Assembly (NCBI RefSeq): GCF_900177245.1
Contig: NZ_FXBM01000001.1
Location: forward strand, 1,116,001-1,180,000
Origin: Rathayibacter oskolensis
Lineage (GTDB): Bacteria > Actinomycetota > Actinomycetes > Actinomycetales > Microbacteriaceae
Reading direction: 5' to 3'
DNA length: 64,000 nt
Part shown: positions 8,232 through 16,339 of the stretch, piece after piece
Numbering within the stretch: position 1 is the first letter of the stretch
Layout of the letters: every line of letters begins with the position of its first letter
Program-made: the position numbers and the translations under genes
The notes under the pieces: generated by a model
Told to the model about the DNA's origin: nothing
Seen by the model: only the letters and a program-made list of their open reading frames with translations
Database searches by the model: none

Positions 8232-8870
8232 TCAGAGCCCCAGCGAGTCGCCGGCGCCCAGAGCGTGGTACTCGCCGCCGCCCTCGCGCGTCGCCCAGCC
8301 GAGACGGTCGTGGCCGAGCTTCTGACCCGCCTCCGAGAGGACGCCCTCGTGAGTCGCGAACGCGTGCCGTGGTGCGAGCTCGAGGACGTAGTCGATCGAC
8401 TCCGCGATCTTCATCCAGGGGGCGCCGGAGGGAGCGGCGAGGATCTCGACGTCGACGCCTTCGGGCACGGTGAAGGAGTCGCCGGCGTAGTAGAAGCGCC
8501 CGTTCACGAGGACGCCGACGTTGTCGATCACCGGGATCGAGCGGTGGATCACCGCGTGACGCGAGCCGAAGAAGCGGAGCTCGAAGGGCCCGACCTCGAC
8601 CGTGTCCCCGTCGGCGACGGTCTCGACGTCGAAGCCGACCGCGGCGGCGGCCACGCCGGCCGGCCCGAAGACGCGGAGGGAGGGATTCGCCGCCCGGAGC
8701 CGCTCCAGCTGCTCGGAGGTCCAGTGGTCGGCGTGCTCGTGCGTGATCACGACCGCGACCGTGCCGGGCGTCCCCTCCACGGGGCGGGTGAAGGAGCCGG
8801 GGTCGATCACGAGGCGGGAGCCCGCCTCCTCGACGAGGACGGCGGCGTGCTCGAGCTTGGTCAGTCGCAT
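8232..8870 (-). CDS. MBL-fold metal-dependent hydrolase
   Basis: A 212-residue UlaG/YtnP-like metallo-beta-lactamase-fold hydrolase. The metal signature THEHADHW is at residues 43-50 (His44, His46, Asp48, His49); later ligands are likely SRHAVIH, YYAGDSF and the C-terminal THEG. Members of this small family act on varied substrates (lactones, cyclic nucleotides, phosphodiesters), and nothing in the context narrows it. No signal peptide. A TTAGCT box seven bases upstream of the ATG suggests another leaderless start. Confidence 0.83.
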   Translation of the reverse strand: MRLTKLEHAAVLVEEAGSRLVIDPGSFTRPVEGTPGTVAVVITHEHADHWTSEQLERLRAANPSLRVFGPAGVAAAAVGFDVETVADGDTVEVGPFELRFFGSRHAVIHRSIPVIDNVGVLVNGRFYYAGDSFTVPEGVDVEILAAPSGAPWMKIAESIDYVLELAPRHAFATHEGVLSEAGQKLGHDRLGWATREGGGEYHALGAGDSLGL

Positions 8871-8945
8871 GACTCCGAGCTAAGCGCGGGCCCCCGCGCG
8901 GTGCAAGGCGCACCGGAGTGAGCGGAGCCCCGGGCGGCCGCCGAT

Positions 8946-8975
8946 TTGCACCCGTGTCGGCCTGTGTGCGACACT
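8946..8975 (+). promoter_or_regulatory. Promoter of tRNA-Glu
   Basis: TTGCAC (8946-8951) and GACACT (8970-8975) are separated by 18 bases and lie 20 bases before the mature 5' end. Confidence 0.5.
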
Positions 8976-8994
8976 CTTCGAGTTGCAAAAACGC

Positions 8995-9070
8995 GGCCCC
9001 ATCGTTTAGCGGCCTAGGACGTCGCCCTCTCACGGCGGTAACGCGGGTTCAAATCCCGCTGGGGTCACCA
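8995..9070 (+). tRNA. tRNA-Glu (anticodon CTC)
   Basis: The cloverleaf can be drawn by hand. The acceptor stem pairs GGCCCCA (8995-9001) with TGGGGTC (9060-9066), with one G-T pair. The D arm contains TTTAGCGGCCTAGGA, the anticodon loop is CTCTCAC with CTC as anticodon, and the T arm is GCGGG-TTCAAAT-CCCGC. The discriminator A is 9067 and CCA is encoded at 9068-9070. A strong terminator follows nine bases later, so it is a single-gene transcript. Confidence 0.97.
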
Positions 9071-9078
9071 CGGCAACA

Positions 9079-9118
9079 CGAGAAGAACCCCCGGTCTGAC
9101 CGGGGGTTCTTCTCGTTT
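9079..9118 (+). terminator. Rho-independent terminator of tRNA-Glu
   Basis: A perfect 16-bp stem (9079-9094 with 9100-9115), loop TCTGA, then TTT. This is the clearest intrinsic terminator in the window. Confidence 0.93.
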
Positions 9119-9359
9119 AACGCCGGTCGCGGCCCGCGCGCGACGATAGGATCGCATCCGCGAGGAGGGCGCGACCGCCTCTCCTCGGCACAGCTTCAGC
9201 ACCCCTCGGCAGAACTCGTCGCGAGGCCGCGTTCCGGGCTCGCGTCGCCGGGGCGGTGCGGGTGACGCGGACCGCGACCGCGGTCCGATGTCCGGGGTGA
9301 CAGACCGATCCCGGCACGACCGCCGGACCCCCACCCTCCTCTCGAAAGGCCGAGTGCCC
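9119..9359 (+). other. Upstream region of terC, no gene; possible long leader
   Basis: It holds a TAGGAT -10-like box near 9147 and a hairpin CGGACCGC-GACC-GCGGTCCG at 9268-9287. If that -10 is used, the terC leader is about 200 bases. TerC relatives are often under yybP-ykoY manganese riboswitches, but I could not recognise that riboswitch's conserved loops here. Confidence 0.35.
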
Positions 9360-10406
9360 ATGATCGATCTGCCCGTCTGGTTCGTGGTCGGCTCCTTCGT
9401 CGTCCTGAGCCTGATCCTCGCCGCCGACCTGCTGCTGGTCTACAAGCGACCGCACGTGCCGAGCCTGAAGGAGTCGGGCCTGTGGGTCGGCTTCTACGTG
9501 ACCCTGGCCCTGCTGTTCGCTCTGGCGATGCTGGTGCTGGGCGACGGCGAGACGGCGGGCCAGTTCCTCGCGGGCTGGCTGACGGAGTACAGCCTCTCGA
9601 TCGACAACCTGTTCGTCTTCGTCATCATCATGGGGCGCTTCGCGGTGCCGCCGAAGTACCAGCAGGAAGTGCTGATGGTGGGCATCATCATCGCCCTGAT
9701 CTTCCGCGGCGTCTTCATCCTGCTCGGTGCTCAGCTCATCGAGAGCTTCAGCTGGATCTTCTACCTCTTCGGCGCGTTCCTCGTCTACACCGCCTACAAC
9801 CAGGCCTTCGGCAAGGAGGACGAGAGCGAGGGGACCGACAACCTGCTCATCCGGCTCCTCCGGCGCCGCGTGAAGATCTCGGACGAGTTCGACGGCTCCA
9901 AGATCCGGACCACCATCGACGGCACGCGCTACTTCACGCCGATGCTGATCGTGTTCCTCGCGATCGGCTCGACCGACCTCCTGTTCGCGCTCGACTCGAT
10001 CCCGGCGATCTTCGGCATCACCGAGAGCCCGTTCATCGTCTTCACGGCGAACATCTTCGCGCTGATGGGGCTCCGCCAGCTCTACTTCCTGCTCGGCGGC
10101 CTGATCGACAAGCTCGAGTACCTCAAGTACGGCATCGCGTTCATCCTCGCCTTCATCGGCGTGAAGCTCGTGCTGCACGCCCTCCACGAGAACGACCTCC
10201 CCTTCATCAACGGGGGCGAGCCCGTGCCGGTCTGGGACATCGACACCTGGACGTCGCTCGCCGTGATCGTCGTGAGCATGACCGTCGCGACCGCGGCGAG
10301 CCTGCTCAAGATGCGCCGCGAGCACAGCCACATCGAGCTCCACGACGGGCACCCGGAGGTCGTGGCCGACAGCGACGCGACCCGCACGGGCGCCGAGGAC
10401 AAGTGA
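9360..10406 (+). CDS. TerC/Alx family integral membrane protein
   Basis: A 348-residue protein with about eight membrane segments. Family marks are the conserved acidic motifs in membrane helices: LTEYSLSIDNLFVFVIIM (about residues 78-96) and GSTDLLFALDSIPAIFGIT (about 200-220). TerC/Alx proteins are linked to tellurite resistance, and several are Mn2+ exporters that help metallate exported enzymes (family knowledge). The C-terminus is hydrophilic and His/Asp-rich (HSHIELHDGHPE), possibly metal-binding. The ATG at 9360 begins at the first membrane segment; an upstream GTG at 9288 would add 24 charged residues. The PP2C gene follows eight bases after the stop, suggesting one transcript. Confidence 0.88.
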   Translation: MIDLPVWFVVGSFVVLSLILAADLLLVYKRPHVPSLKESGLWVGFYVTLALLFALAMLVLGDGETAGQFLAGWLTEYSLSIDNLFVFVIIMGRFAVPPKYQQEVLMVGIIIALIFRGVFILLGAQLIESFSWIFYLFGAFLVYTAYNQAFGKEDESEGTDNLLIRLLRRRVKISDEFDGSKIRTTIDGTRYFTPMLIVFLAIGSTDLLFALDSIPAIFGITESPFIVFTANIFALMGLRQLYFLLGGLIDKLEYLKYGIAFILAFIGVKLVLHALHENDLPFINGGEPVPVWDIDTWTSLAVIVVSMTVATAASLLKMRREHSHIELHDGHPEVVADSDATRTGAEDK

Positions 10407-10413
10407 CCCCGGG

Positions 10414-11187
10414 ATGACGCCGACGCTGATCGAGCTGCCGCAGGGAGTGCTGCGGCTGTCGGTGACGAGCAGCACCGACGTGGGATCCGTGCGGCGGGTC
10501 AATGAGGACGCGCTCCTCGCGGACGACCTCGTCCTGGCGGTGGCCGACGGCATGGGCGGTCACGCCCGCGGCGATCTCGCCAGCACCACCGCGGTCGAGG
10601 CGCTCCGGGCGAACGCACCGGCGACGATCGGACCGGTGGAGGCGGTGTTCGACCTCGTCGAGGCCGCCAACGCCGCGGTGAGGGGTCTCGATGTCGGCGG
10701 CGCCCTCTGCGGCACGACCCTCACCGGCCTCACGCTCGTCCGGCCGGACGAGGGTCCCGCTCGCTGGGCGCTGTTCAACGTGGGCGACTCGCGGGTGTAC
10801 CGGTGGGACGGCTCCGGGATCGAGCAGCTCACGGTCGATCACTCGGCGGTCCAGGAGCTCGTGTCGGCGGGGCTGCTGACCCGCGAGCTCGCCGAGACGC
10901 ACCCCGACCGCAACATCGTCACGCGTGCTCTCGGGGCCGACGACGAGGTGGAGACGGATGTGTGGACGCTCCCGATCGTGCCCCGGGCGAGCTACCTCCT
11001 CTGCTCGGACGGCCTGACGCGGGAGCTCTCGGACGAGCGGATCGCCGACCTCTTCGAGCAGCGCGACGCGGGCAGGATCGCCCGGGTCGATCTCGCGCAG
11101 TCCCTGGTGCACGAGGCGGTCGAGGCCGGGGGTCGCGACAACGTCACGGTCGTCGTGGTCGACGCGGTTCTCGACCCGCGCGCCTGA
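10414..11187 (+). CDS. PP2C-type Ser/Thr protein phosphatase
   Basis: A 257-residue PPM phosphatase without a membrane segment. Metal-binding motifs are all present: VNEDALL (about residue 29), VADGMGGH (about 43-50), GDSRVYRW (about 125), CSDGLT (about 197) and GRDNVTVVVV (about 243-252). Related actinobacterial enzymes (PstP) reverse Hanks-type kinases; no kinase gene lies in this window. It lacks the membrane anchor and extracellular part of PstP, so it is a soluble relative. Probably co-transcribed with terC. Confidence 0.88.
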   Translation: MTPTLIELPQGVLRLSVTSSTDVGSVRRVNEDALLADDLVLAVADGMGGHARGDLASTTAVEALRANAPATIGPVEAVFDLVEAANAAVRGLDVGGALCGTTLTGLTLVRPDEGPARWALFNVGDSRVYRWDGSGIEQLTVDHSAVQELVSAGLLTRELAETHPDRNIVTRALGADDEVETDVWTLPIVPRASYLLCSDGLTRELSDERIADLFEQRDAGRIARVDLAQSLVHEAVEAGGRDNVTVVVVDAVLDPRA

Positions 11188-11273
11188 GCCGCGACCGTTC
11201 CCCGCCCGAAGTGACCCCCGGACGGGTTTCACCTTCGTGCCCCCGAGAACTCCAGAGCCCGGCTGTGGATGGG

Positions 11274-11279
11274 CATACT
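11274..11279 (+). promoter_or_regulatory. Leaderless -10 (CATACT)
   Basis: CATACT ends six bases (GGAGGG) before the ATG at 11286. GGAGGG abuts the start codon, as at the oligopeptidase gene. Confidence 0.5.
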
Positions 11280-11285
11280 GGAGGG

Positions 11286-11852
11286 ATGGATGTCGCTGAA
11301 GCTCTGGATCGCGCAAAGGTGCGCTTCGCAGAGGGAGACGTCCGCGGTGCCGTGTCACTGCTCGAGCGCTGCGTCGCCGCCGATCCGACCTGGCTCGATC
11401 CGCGCATCCTCCTCTCGGAGCTCTACCGCCGCTCGGGCGATCTGATCGAGGCGGGCCGCTGGGGCTACCTCGTCGAGAGCGGCGCCGCCCCCGAGGAGCT
11501 GCACGCGTTCGAGCAGGCGCTGGTCAGCACCGACGAGGATCCGTTCGAGCTGGCCGAGCGCGCCCTCGTGCAGCCGCTCGAACTCGCCTCGGAGTCGCCG
11601 CACGCCGCCCGGATGCTCGCGGAGCTCCCGCAGAGACTCGAGGAGGCGGCGCGACGCGACGAGGAGGCGCCCGATCCGCTGGACGGCGAGTGGTTCGAGC
11701 ACGAGGCGGTCCCGGTGAAGCGACGTGGAGGGCTGGTCGGCATGGCCGGAGCCGCCGGAGCGGCCGTCTTCGTCGTCGGAGGGGTCGTCGTCGGGGCGGC
11801 CGCGCTCCTCGTGGTGCCGGCCGTTCTGATCGCCATGCTGGTCACCTCCTGA
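11286..11852 (+). CDS. TPR-like protein with C-terminal membrane segments, function unknown
   Basis: A 188-residue protein. Residues 1-60 (EALDRAKVRFAEGDVRGAV then SLLERCVAADPTW and ARILLSELYRRSGD-type helices) look like one or two TPR-style helical hairpins. A charged middle follows, then a very hydrophobic end (about 150-188: AAVFVVGGVVVGAAALLVV) that would span the membrane once or twice. It resembles actinobacterial DUF6584-type proteins, but I make that link from memory and weakly. Its own leaderless promoter and the leucine leader downstream suggest a single-gene transcript. Confidence 0.7.
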   Translation: MDVAEALDRAKVRFAEGDVRGAVSLLERCVAADPTWLDPRILLSELYRRSGDLIEAGRWGYLVESGAAPEELHAFEQALVSTDEDPFELAERALVQPLELASESPHAARMLAELPQRLEEAARRDEEAPDPLDGEWFEHEAVPVKRRGGLVGMAGAAGAAVFVVGGVVVGAAALLVVPAVLIAMLVTS

Positions 11853-11911
11853 GTCGTCGCGACCGCGCGACAGGCCGTCGCGAGGCCGGGGGTCGTCCGT
11901 CGCCTCGGTGC

Positions 11912-11917
11912 TACGCT
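11912..11917 (+). promoter_or_regulatory. Leaderless -10 (TACGCT) of the leu leader transcript
   Basis: TACGCT ends six bases before the ATG of the leader peptide at 11924, so transcription probably starts on that ATG. A leaderless start is well suited to coupling peptide translation to attenuation. Confidence 0.6.
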
Positions 11918-11923
11918 CGGTCC

Positions 11924-11974
11924 ATGCTGTTCGGCCGGCTCCTTCTTCTCCGCCGCGACGAGACCTCGATCTGA
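11924..11974 (+). CDS. Leucine-rich leader peptide of the leuCD operon
   Basis: A 16-residue reading frame, MLFGRLLLLRRDETSI, with five leucines, four of them consecutive at positions 6-9. Two of those four codons are CTT, which the neighbouring genes use very little, so the run should be sensitive to charged tRNA-Leu. It ends 67 bases before leuC, and a stem-loop begins inside its last codons. Leucine-rich leader peptides that attenuate leu genes are known in actinobacteria and enterobacteria; assignment here rests on composition, position and the downstream secondary structure. Confidence 0.75.
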   Translation: MLFGRLLLLRRDETSI

Positions 11975-12021
11975 CAGGCCTCTCTCGTCGCGGTGTCTCT
12001 CGTGGGCTGACCACCTTTCTT
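11953..12021 (+). promoter_or_regulatory. Putative attenuator structure before leuC
   Basis: CCGCGACGAGA (11953-11963, inside the leader peptide) pairs perfectly with TCTCGTCGCGG (11983-11993), an 11-bp stem. A competing weak pairing joins GGTG (11992-11995) with CACC (12012-12015), and a small GTGG/CCAC hairpin is followed by CTTTCTT (12015-12021). A ribosome stalled on Leu codons 6-9 would cover the 5' arm of the large stem. No strong T-tract follows the large stem, so it is unclear whether the control is transcriptional or translational. Confidence 0.55.
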
Positions 12022-12041
12022 GAGGAAGAGAATCCACCGTC

Positions 12042-13514
12042 ATGAACGACAGTCCGACCGACGCCGCTGCACACCCGAGTGGCGAGCGGCCCCGCACGCT
12101 CGCCGAGAAGGTCTGGGACGACCACCTCGTCGCCAAGGGCGACGGCGGCACGCCCGACCTGATCTACATCGACCTGCACCTCGTGCACGAGGTGACCAGC
12201 CCCCAGGCCTTCGACGGGCTCCGCCTGGCGGGCCGCCCCGTGCGCCGCCCCGATCTCACCATCGCGACCGAGGACCACAACACCCCGACGCTCGGCATCG
12301 ACCGTCCGATCGCCGACCTCACCAGCCGCACCCAGATCGAGACCCTGCGTCGCAACTGCGCCGAGTTCGGCGTGCGCCTGCACTCGCTGGGCGACGTCGA
12401 GCAGGGCATCGTGCACGTCGTCGGCCCCCAGCTGGGTCTGACCATGCCCGGCATCACGGTGGTCTGCGGAGACTCGCACACCTCGACCCACGGCGCGTTC
12501 GGCGCGATGGCGTTCGGCATCGGCACGAGCGAGGTCGAGCACGTGATGGCCACCCAGACCCTGCCGCTCAAGCCCTTCAAGACGATGGCGATCACCGTCG
12601 ACGGCACCCTGAAGGACGGCGTCACGGCGAAGGACATCATCCTGGCCGTCATCGCGAAGATCGGCACCGGAGGCGGTCAGGGCTACGTCCTCGAGTACCG
12701 CGGCTCCGCGATCCGCGCCCTCTCGATGGAGGGGCGCATGACGATCTGCAACATGTCGATCGAGGCGGGCGCGCGAGCCGGCATGGTCGCGCCCGACGAG
12801 ACGACGTTCGCCTACCTCAAGGGGCGCCCGCACGCCCCCGAGGGCCAGGACTGGGACGACGCGGTCGCCTACTGGCGCACCCTGCCCAGCGACGAGGGAG
12901 CCGAGTTCGACGCCGAGGTCGTCCTCGACGGCGACACCCTCGAGCCCTTCGTCACCTGGGGCACGAACCCCGGCCAGGGCGTCTCGCTCTCGCAGGCGGT
13001 CCCCGACCCGGAGGCGATCGAGGACCCGAACGAGCGCTCCAACGCTCGCCGGGCGCTCGAGTACATGGACCTCGAGGCGGGCACCCCGATGAAGGAGATC
13101 CCGGTCGACGCCGTCTTCATGGGCTCCTGCACCAACTCCCGCATCGAGGATCTCCGGGCCTTCGCCTCGGTCATCGCGGGACGCACCAAGGCTCCCGGCG
13201 TGCGCGTCATGGTCGTGCCGGGCTCCGCGCGGGTGCGCATCGAGGCCGAGGCCGAGGGCCTCGACAAGGTGTTCACCGACTTCGGCGCCGAATGGCGGTT
13301 CGCCGGCTGCTCGATGTGCCTCGGGATGAACCCCGACCAGCTCGCGCCCGGCGAGCGCTGCGCCTCCACCTCGAACCGCAACTTCGAGGGCAGGCAGGGC
13401 AAGGGAGGACGCACCCACCTCGTCTCGCCGCTGGTCGCCGCGGCGACGGCCGTGCGCGGCACCCTCTCCAGCCCGTCCGATCTGGAGCCCGCTCGAGAAC
13501 TGGTGGAGGCCTGA
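12042..13514 (+). CDS. leuC: 3-isopropylmalate dehydratase, large subunit
   Basis: Isomerises 2- to 3-isopropylmalate in leucine biosynthesis, as a heterodimer with LeuD. The 490-residue length is usual for the family. The [4Fe-4S] ligands are visible: Cys in MGSCTNSR (about residue 365) and the pair [11 protein letters not shown] (about 425 and 428). Substrate-site motifs EDHNTPT and [13 protein letters not shown] are intact. The Shine-Dalgarno is GAGGAAG at 12022-12028, 13 bases before the ATG. leuD follows two bases after the stop. Regulation is probably by the leucine leader peptide upstream. Confidence 0.97.
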   Translation: MNDSPTDAAAHPSGERPRTLAEKVWDDHLVAKGDGGTPDLIYIDLHLVHEVTSPQAFDGLRLAGRPVRRPDLTIATEDHNTPTLGIDRPIADLTSRTQIETLRRNCAEFGVRLHSLGDVEQGIVHVVGPQLGLTMPGITVVCGDSHTSTHGAFGAMAFGIGTSEVEHVMATQTLPLKPFKTMAITVDGTLKDGVTAKDIILAVIAKIGTGGGQGYVLEYRGSAIRALSMEGRMTICNMSIEAGARAGMVAPDETTFAYLKGRPHAPEGQDWDDAVAYWRTLPSDEGAEFDAEVVLDGDTLEPFVTWGTNPGQGVSLSQAVPDPEAIEDPNERSNARRALEYMDLEAGTPMKEIPVDAVFMGSCTNSRIEDLRAFASVIAGRTKAPGVRVMVVPGSARVRIEAEAEGLDKVFTDFGAEWRFAGCSMCLGMNPDQLAPGERCASTSNRNFEGRQGKGGRTHLVSPLVAAATAVRGTLSSPSDLEPARELVEA

Positions 13515-13516
13515 TC

Positions 13517-14113
13517 ATGGACAAGTTCGAGACCGTCACCGGCATCGCCGCGCCCCTGAAGCGGAGCAACGTCGACACCGACCAGATCATCCCCGCCGTG
13601 TTCCTCAAGCGGGTAACCAAGACCGGCTTCGAGGACGCGCTGTTCCACGGCTGGCGCCAGGAGGAGGGCTTCGTCCTCAACCAGGGGCCGTTCCTCGGGG
13701 CGCAGATCCTGGTCGCGGGGCCCGACTTCGGCACCGGCTCCAGCCGCGAGCACGCGGTCTGGGCGCTGCGCGACTTCGGCTTCCGTGTCGTGCTGTCCTC
13801 GCGTTTCGGCGACATCTTCCGCGGCAACTCCGGCAAGCAGGGTCTGCTCGCCGCGGCGGTCGCCGAGGACGACATCGAGCGCATCTGGGCGATCATCGAC
13901 GCGCAGCCGGGAATAGAACTCACGGTCGATCTGGTTGCCCGTACGGTCACCGCCGGTGGCGAGACCTTCTCCTTCGAGATCGACGACTACACTCGTTGGC
14001 GCCTGATCGAGGGGCTGGACGACATCGGCCTGACCCTGCGCGACGAAGCGCTCATTTCCGAATTCGAGACCCGTCGCGAGAGCTGGCGGCCCAAGACATT
14101 GCCGGTGAAATAG
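13517..14113 (+). CDS. leuD: 3-isopropylmalate dehydratase, small subunit
   Basis: A 198-residue swivel-domain subunit that completes the LeuCD active site. Family motifs are present: [17 protein letters not shown] near the N-terminus, [17 protein letters not shown] around residues 68-84, and [11 protein letters not shown] around 94-104. A GGAGG Shine-Dalgarno at 13505-13509 lies within the end of leuC, showing translational coupling. The stop is followed after one base by the murA start, so amino-acid and cell-wall genes share a transcript. Confidence 0.97.
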   Translation: MDKFETVTGIAAPLKRSNVDTDQIIPAVFLKRVTKTGFEDALFHGWRQEEGFVLNQGPFLGAQILVAGPDFGTGSSREHAVWALRDFGFRVVLSSRFGDIFRGNSGKQGLLAAAVAEDDIERIWAIIDAQPGIELTVDLVARTVTAGGETFSFEIDDYTRWRLIEGLDDIGLTLRDEALISEFETRRESWRPKTLPVK

Positions 14114-14114
14114 C

Positions 14115-15506
14115 GTGAACACACTTCTCCAGGACGCCAAGGCGGCGCTGCAGGATGCCAAGGCGTCGGGAGCCCGTGTCGGGATGACGACCGAGCGGAT
14201 CACCATCCACGGCGGACGCCCGCTGAAGGGTCGGATCGAGCTCAAGGGCGCGAAGAACCTCGTCACCAAGGCGATGGTGGCCGCGCTCCTCGGCGAGACC
14301 GCGTCGACGCTGCGCGACGTGCCCGACATCAGCGACGTCCGCGTCGTGAAGGGCCTCCTCGAGGTGCACGGCGTCAAGGTGAAGCAGGGTCCCGAGGTGG
14401 GCGAGCTGATCCTCGACCCCTCGAACGTCGAGTCGGCGCACTTCGCCGACATCGACGCGCACGCCGGTTCGAGCCGCATCCCGATCCTGTTCTGCGGACC
14501 GCTGCTGCACCGCCTCGGCGAGGCGTTCATCCCCGACCTCGGCGGCTGCCGCATCGGCGACCGCCCGATCGACTACCACCTCGAGGTGCTGCGCAACTTC
14601 GGCGCCATCGTCGAGAAGCTGCCCTCCGGCATCCGGATGTCGGCGCCCGAGGGCCTGCACGGCGCGAAGGTGTCGCTGCCCTATCCGAGCGTCGGAGCGA
14701 CCGAGCAGGTGCTGCTCACCGCGGTCCGCGCCTCGGGCATCACCGAGCTCTCGGGTGCCGCGATCGAGCCCGAGATCATGGATCTCATCAACATCCTGCA
14801 GAAGATGGGCGCCATCATCTCGGTCGACACCGACCGCGTGATCCGCATCGAGGGCGTCGACCGTCTGACCGGCTACACCCACCGCGCCCTCTTCGACCGC
14901 AACGAGGCCGCCTCCTGGGCGGCTGCGGCGCTCGCGACCGACGGCGACATCTTCGTCGGCGGCGCCCGCCAGCAGGAGATGACGACGTTCCTCAACGTCT
15001 TCCGCAAGGTCGGCGGCGCGTTCGAGATCGCCGAGGACGGCATCCGCTTCTACCACCCCGGCGGCGAGCTGAAGCCGGTCATCATCGAGACCGACGTGCA
15101 CCCCGGCTTCATGACCGACTGGCAGCAGCCGCTCGTCGTCGCGCTGACCAAGGCCAAGGGCGTGTCGATCGTGCACGAGACCGTCTACGAGCAGCGCTTC
15201 GGCTTCGTCGACGCGCTGGTCGAGATGGGCGCGACGATCCAGATCCACCGCGAGTGCCTCGGCGGGCAGGCCTGCCGCTTCGGACAGCGCAACTTCATGC
15301 ACTCGGCGGTCATCTCCGGTCCGTCGAAGCTGCACGGCGCCGACATCGTCGTGCCGGACCTGCGCGGCGGCTTCTCGCACCTGATCGCGGCGCTCTCGGC
15401 CGAGGGCACCTCCTCGGTCTCGAACGTCGGCATCATCAGCCGCGGCTACGAGAACTTCCTCACCAAGCTCGAGCTGCTCGGGGCCGACTTCTCGCTCGAC
15501 GCGTAG
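14115..15506 (+). CDS. murA: UDP-N-acetylglucosamine 1-carboxyvinyltransferase
   Basis: Transfers enolpyruvate from PEP to UDP-GlcNAc, the first committed step of peptidoglycan synthesis. A 463-residue EPT-fold enzyme with the N-terminal KGAKN motif (about 44-48) and the active-site loop GGCRIGDRPIDYH. Its cysteine, Cys145, is the fosfomycin target; it is Asp in Mycobacterium, so this enzyme would be expected to be fosfomycin-sensitive at the target level. The GTG start is one base after the leuD stop; an ATG at 14184 is a possible alternative that still precedes the domain. Confidence 0.96.
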   Translation: MNTLLQDAKAALQDAKASGARVGMTTERITIHGGRPLKGRIELKGAKNLVTKAMVAALLGETASTLRDVPDISDVRVVKGLLEVHGVKVKQGPEVGELILDPSNVESAHFADIDAHAGSSRIPILFCGPLLHRLGEAFIPDLGGCRIGDRPIDYHLEVLRNFGAIVEKLPSGIRMSAPEGLHGAKVSLPYPSVGATEQVLLTAVRASGITELSGAAIEPEIMDLINILQKMGAIISVDTDRVIRIEGVDRLTGYTHRALFDRNEAASWAAAALATDGDIFVGGARQQEMTTFLNVFRKVGGAFEIAEDGIRFYHPGGELKPVIIETDVHPGFMTDWQQPLVVALTKAKGVSIVHETVYEQRFGFVDALVEMGATIQIHRECLGGQACRFGQRNFMHSAVISGPSKLHGADIVVPDLRGGFSHLIAALSAEGTSSVSNVGIISRGYENFLTKLELLGADFSLDA

Positions 15507-15595
15507 GCGCCGGCGCGACCCGTGCGGTCGATCCGGGGATGCCCGGGCGGGCGCGGGCAGTCGGGGTGCCCGCCCGGGGATGCGAGGATGGGCGG

Positions 15596-16339
15596 GTGTC
15601 TGAACGAAGCCGTCCGTCCATCTTCTGGTTCCTCGCGGCAGCGGTGATCCCCACGATGACCGCCTCCGTCGACCTGCGGGTCCGCGACATCGACAAGATC
15701 CCGAGCTCCGGCGCGTTCGTCTTCGCGCCCAACCACTACAGCGAGATCGATCCGTTCATCACGGGGTGGACCCTCTGGCGCGCCGGTCGTGCGCCGCGCT
15801 TCCTCGCCAAGGCCTCGCTGTTCACGGTGCCCGTCGTCGGCGCCGTCCTGCGCGCCTCCGGGCAGATCCCCGTCGAGCGCGCCGGGTCGGTCCGCGGCAG
15901 CGAGCCGCTCAAGACGGCCAAGGAGCTGGTCGACCGGGGCGGCTCGGTGATCATCTACCCGGAGGGGACGCTCACCCGCGACCCCGAGCTGTGGCCCATG
16001 CGCGGCAAGACGGGCGCGGTGAGGATGGCCCTCCAGTACGGCCTGCCCGTCGTCCCGGTCGCGCACTGGGGCACCCAGCAGCTGATGGGCCGCTACTCGA
16101 AGAAGATCACCCTCTTCCGCCGGAAGCGGGTCGACGTTCTGGTGGGCGATCCCGTCGACCTGTCGGCCTTCCGCGGCCGGAGCCTCGACTCCGCCACGCT
16201 GAACGAGGCGTCGGCGGTCGTCATGGCGGCGATCACGGCGCTCCTCGAGGAGCTCCGCGGCGAGACCGCGCCCGAGAAGCGCTGGAACCCGGCCGAGCAC
16301 AACCAGAAGGGGACGGGGCGCTTTGAGTCCGAGCAGTAG
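15596..16339 (+). CDS. plsC: 1-acyl-sn-glycerol-3-phosphate acyltransferase
   Basis: Makes phosphatidic acid from lysophosphatidic acid at the inner membrane face. A 247-residue LPLAT protein. Motif I is NHYSEID (HX4D, about residues 47-53), motif II is KASLFTVPVVG, and motif III is YPEGTLTRD (about 120-128). An N-terminal hydrophobic stretch FWFLAAAVIPTM may insert in the membrane. The GTG at 15596 is the only sensible start before that segment; GAGGAT lies six bases before it, a weak leaderless -10. The 3' end overlaps the gpsA start by 17 bases. Confidence 0.9.
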   Translation: MSERSRPSIFWFLAAAVIPTMTASVDLRVRDIDKIPSSGAFVFAPNHYSEIDPFITGWTLWRAGRAPRFLAKASLFTVPVVGAVLRASGQIPVERAGSVRGSEPLKTAKELVDRGGSVIIYPEGTLTRDPELWPMRGKTGAVRMALQYGLPVVPVAHWGTQQLMGRYSKKITLFRRKRVDVLVGDPVDLSAFRGRSLDSATLNEASAVVMAAITALLEELRGETAPEKRWNPAEHNQKGTGRFESEQ

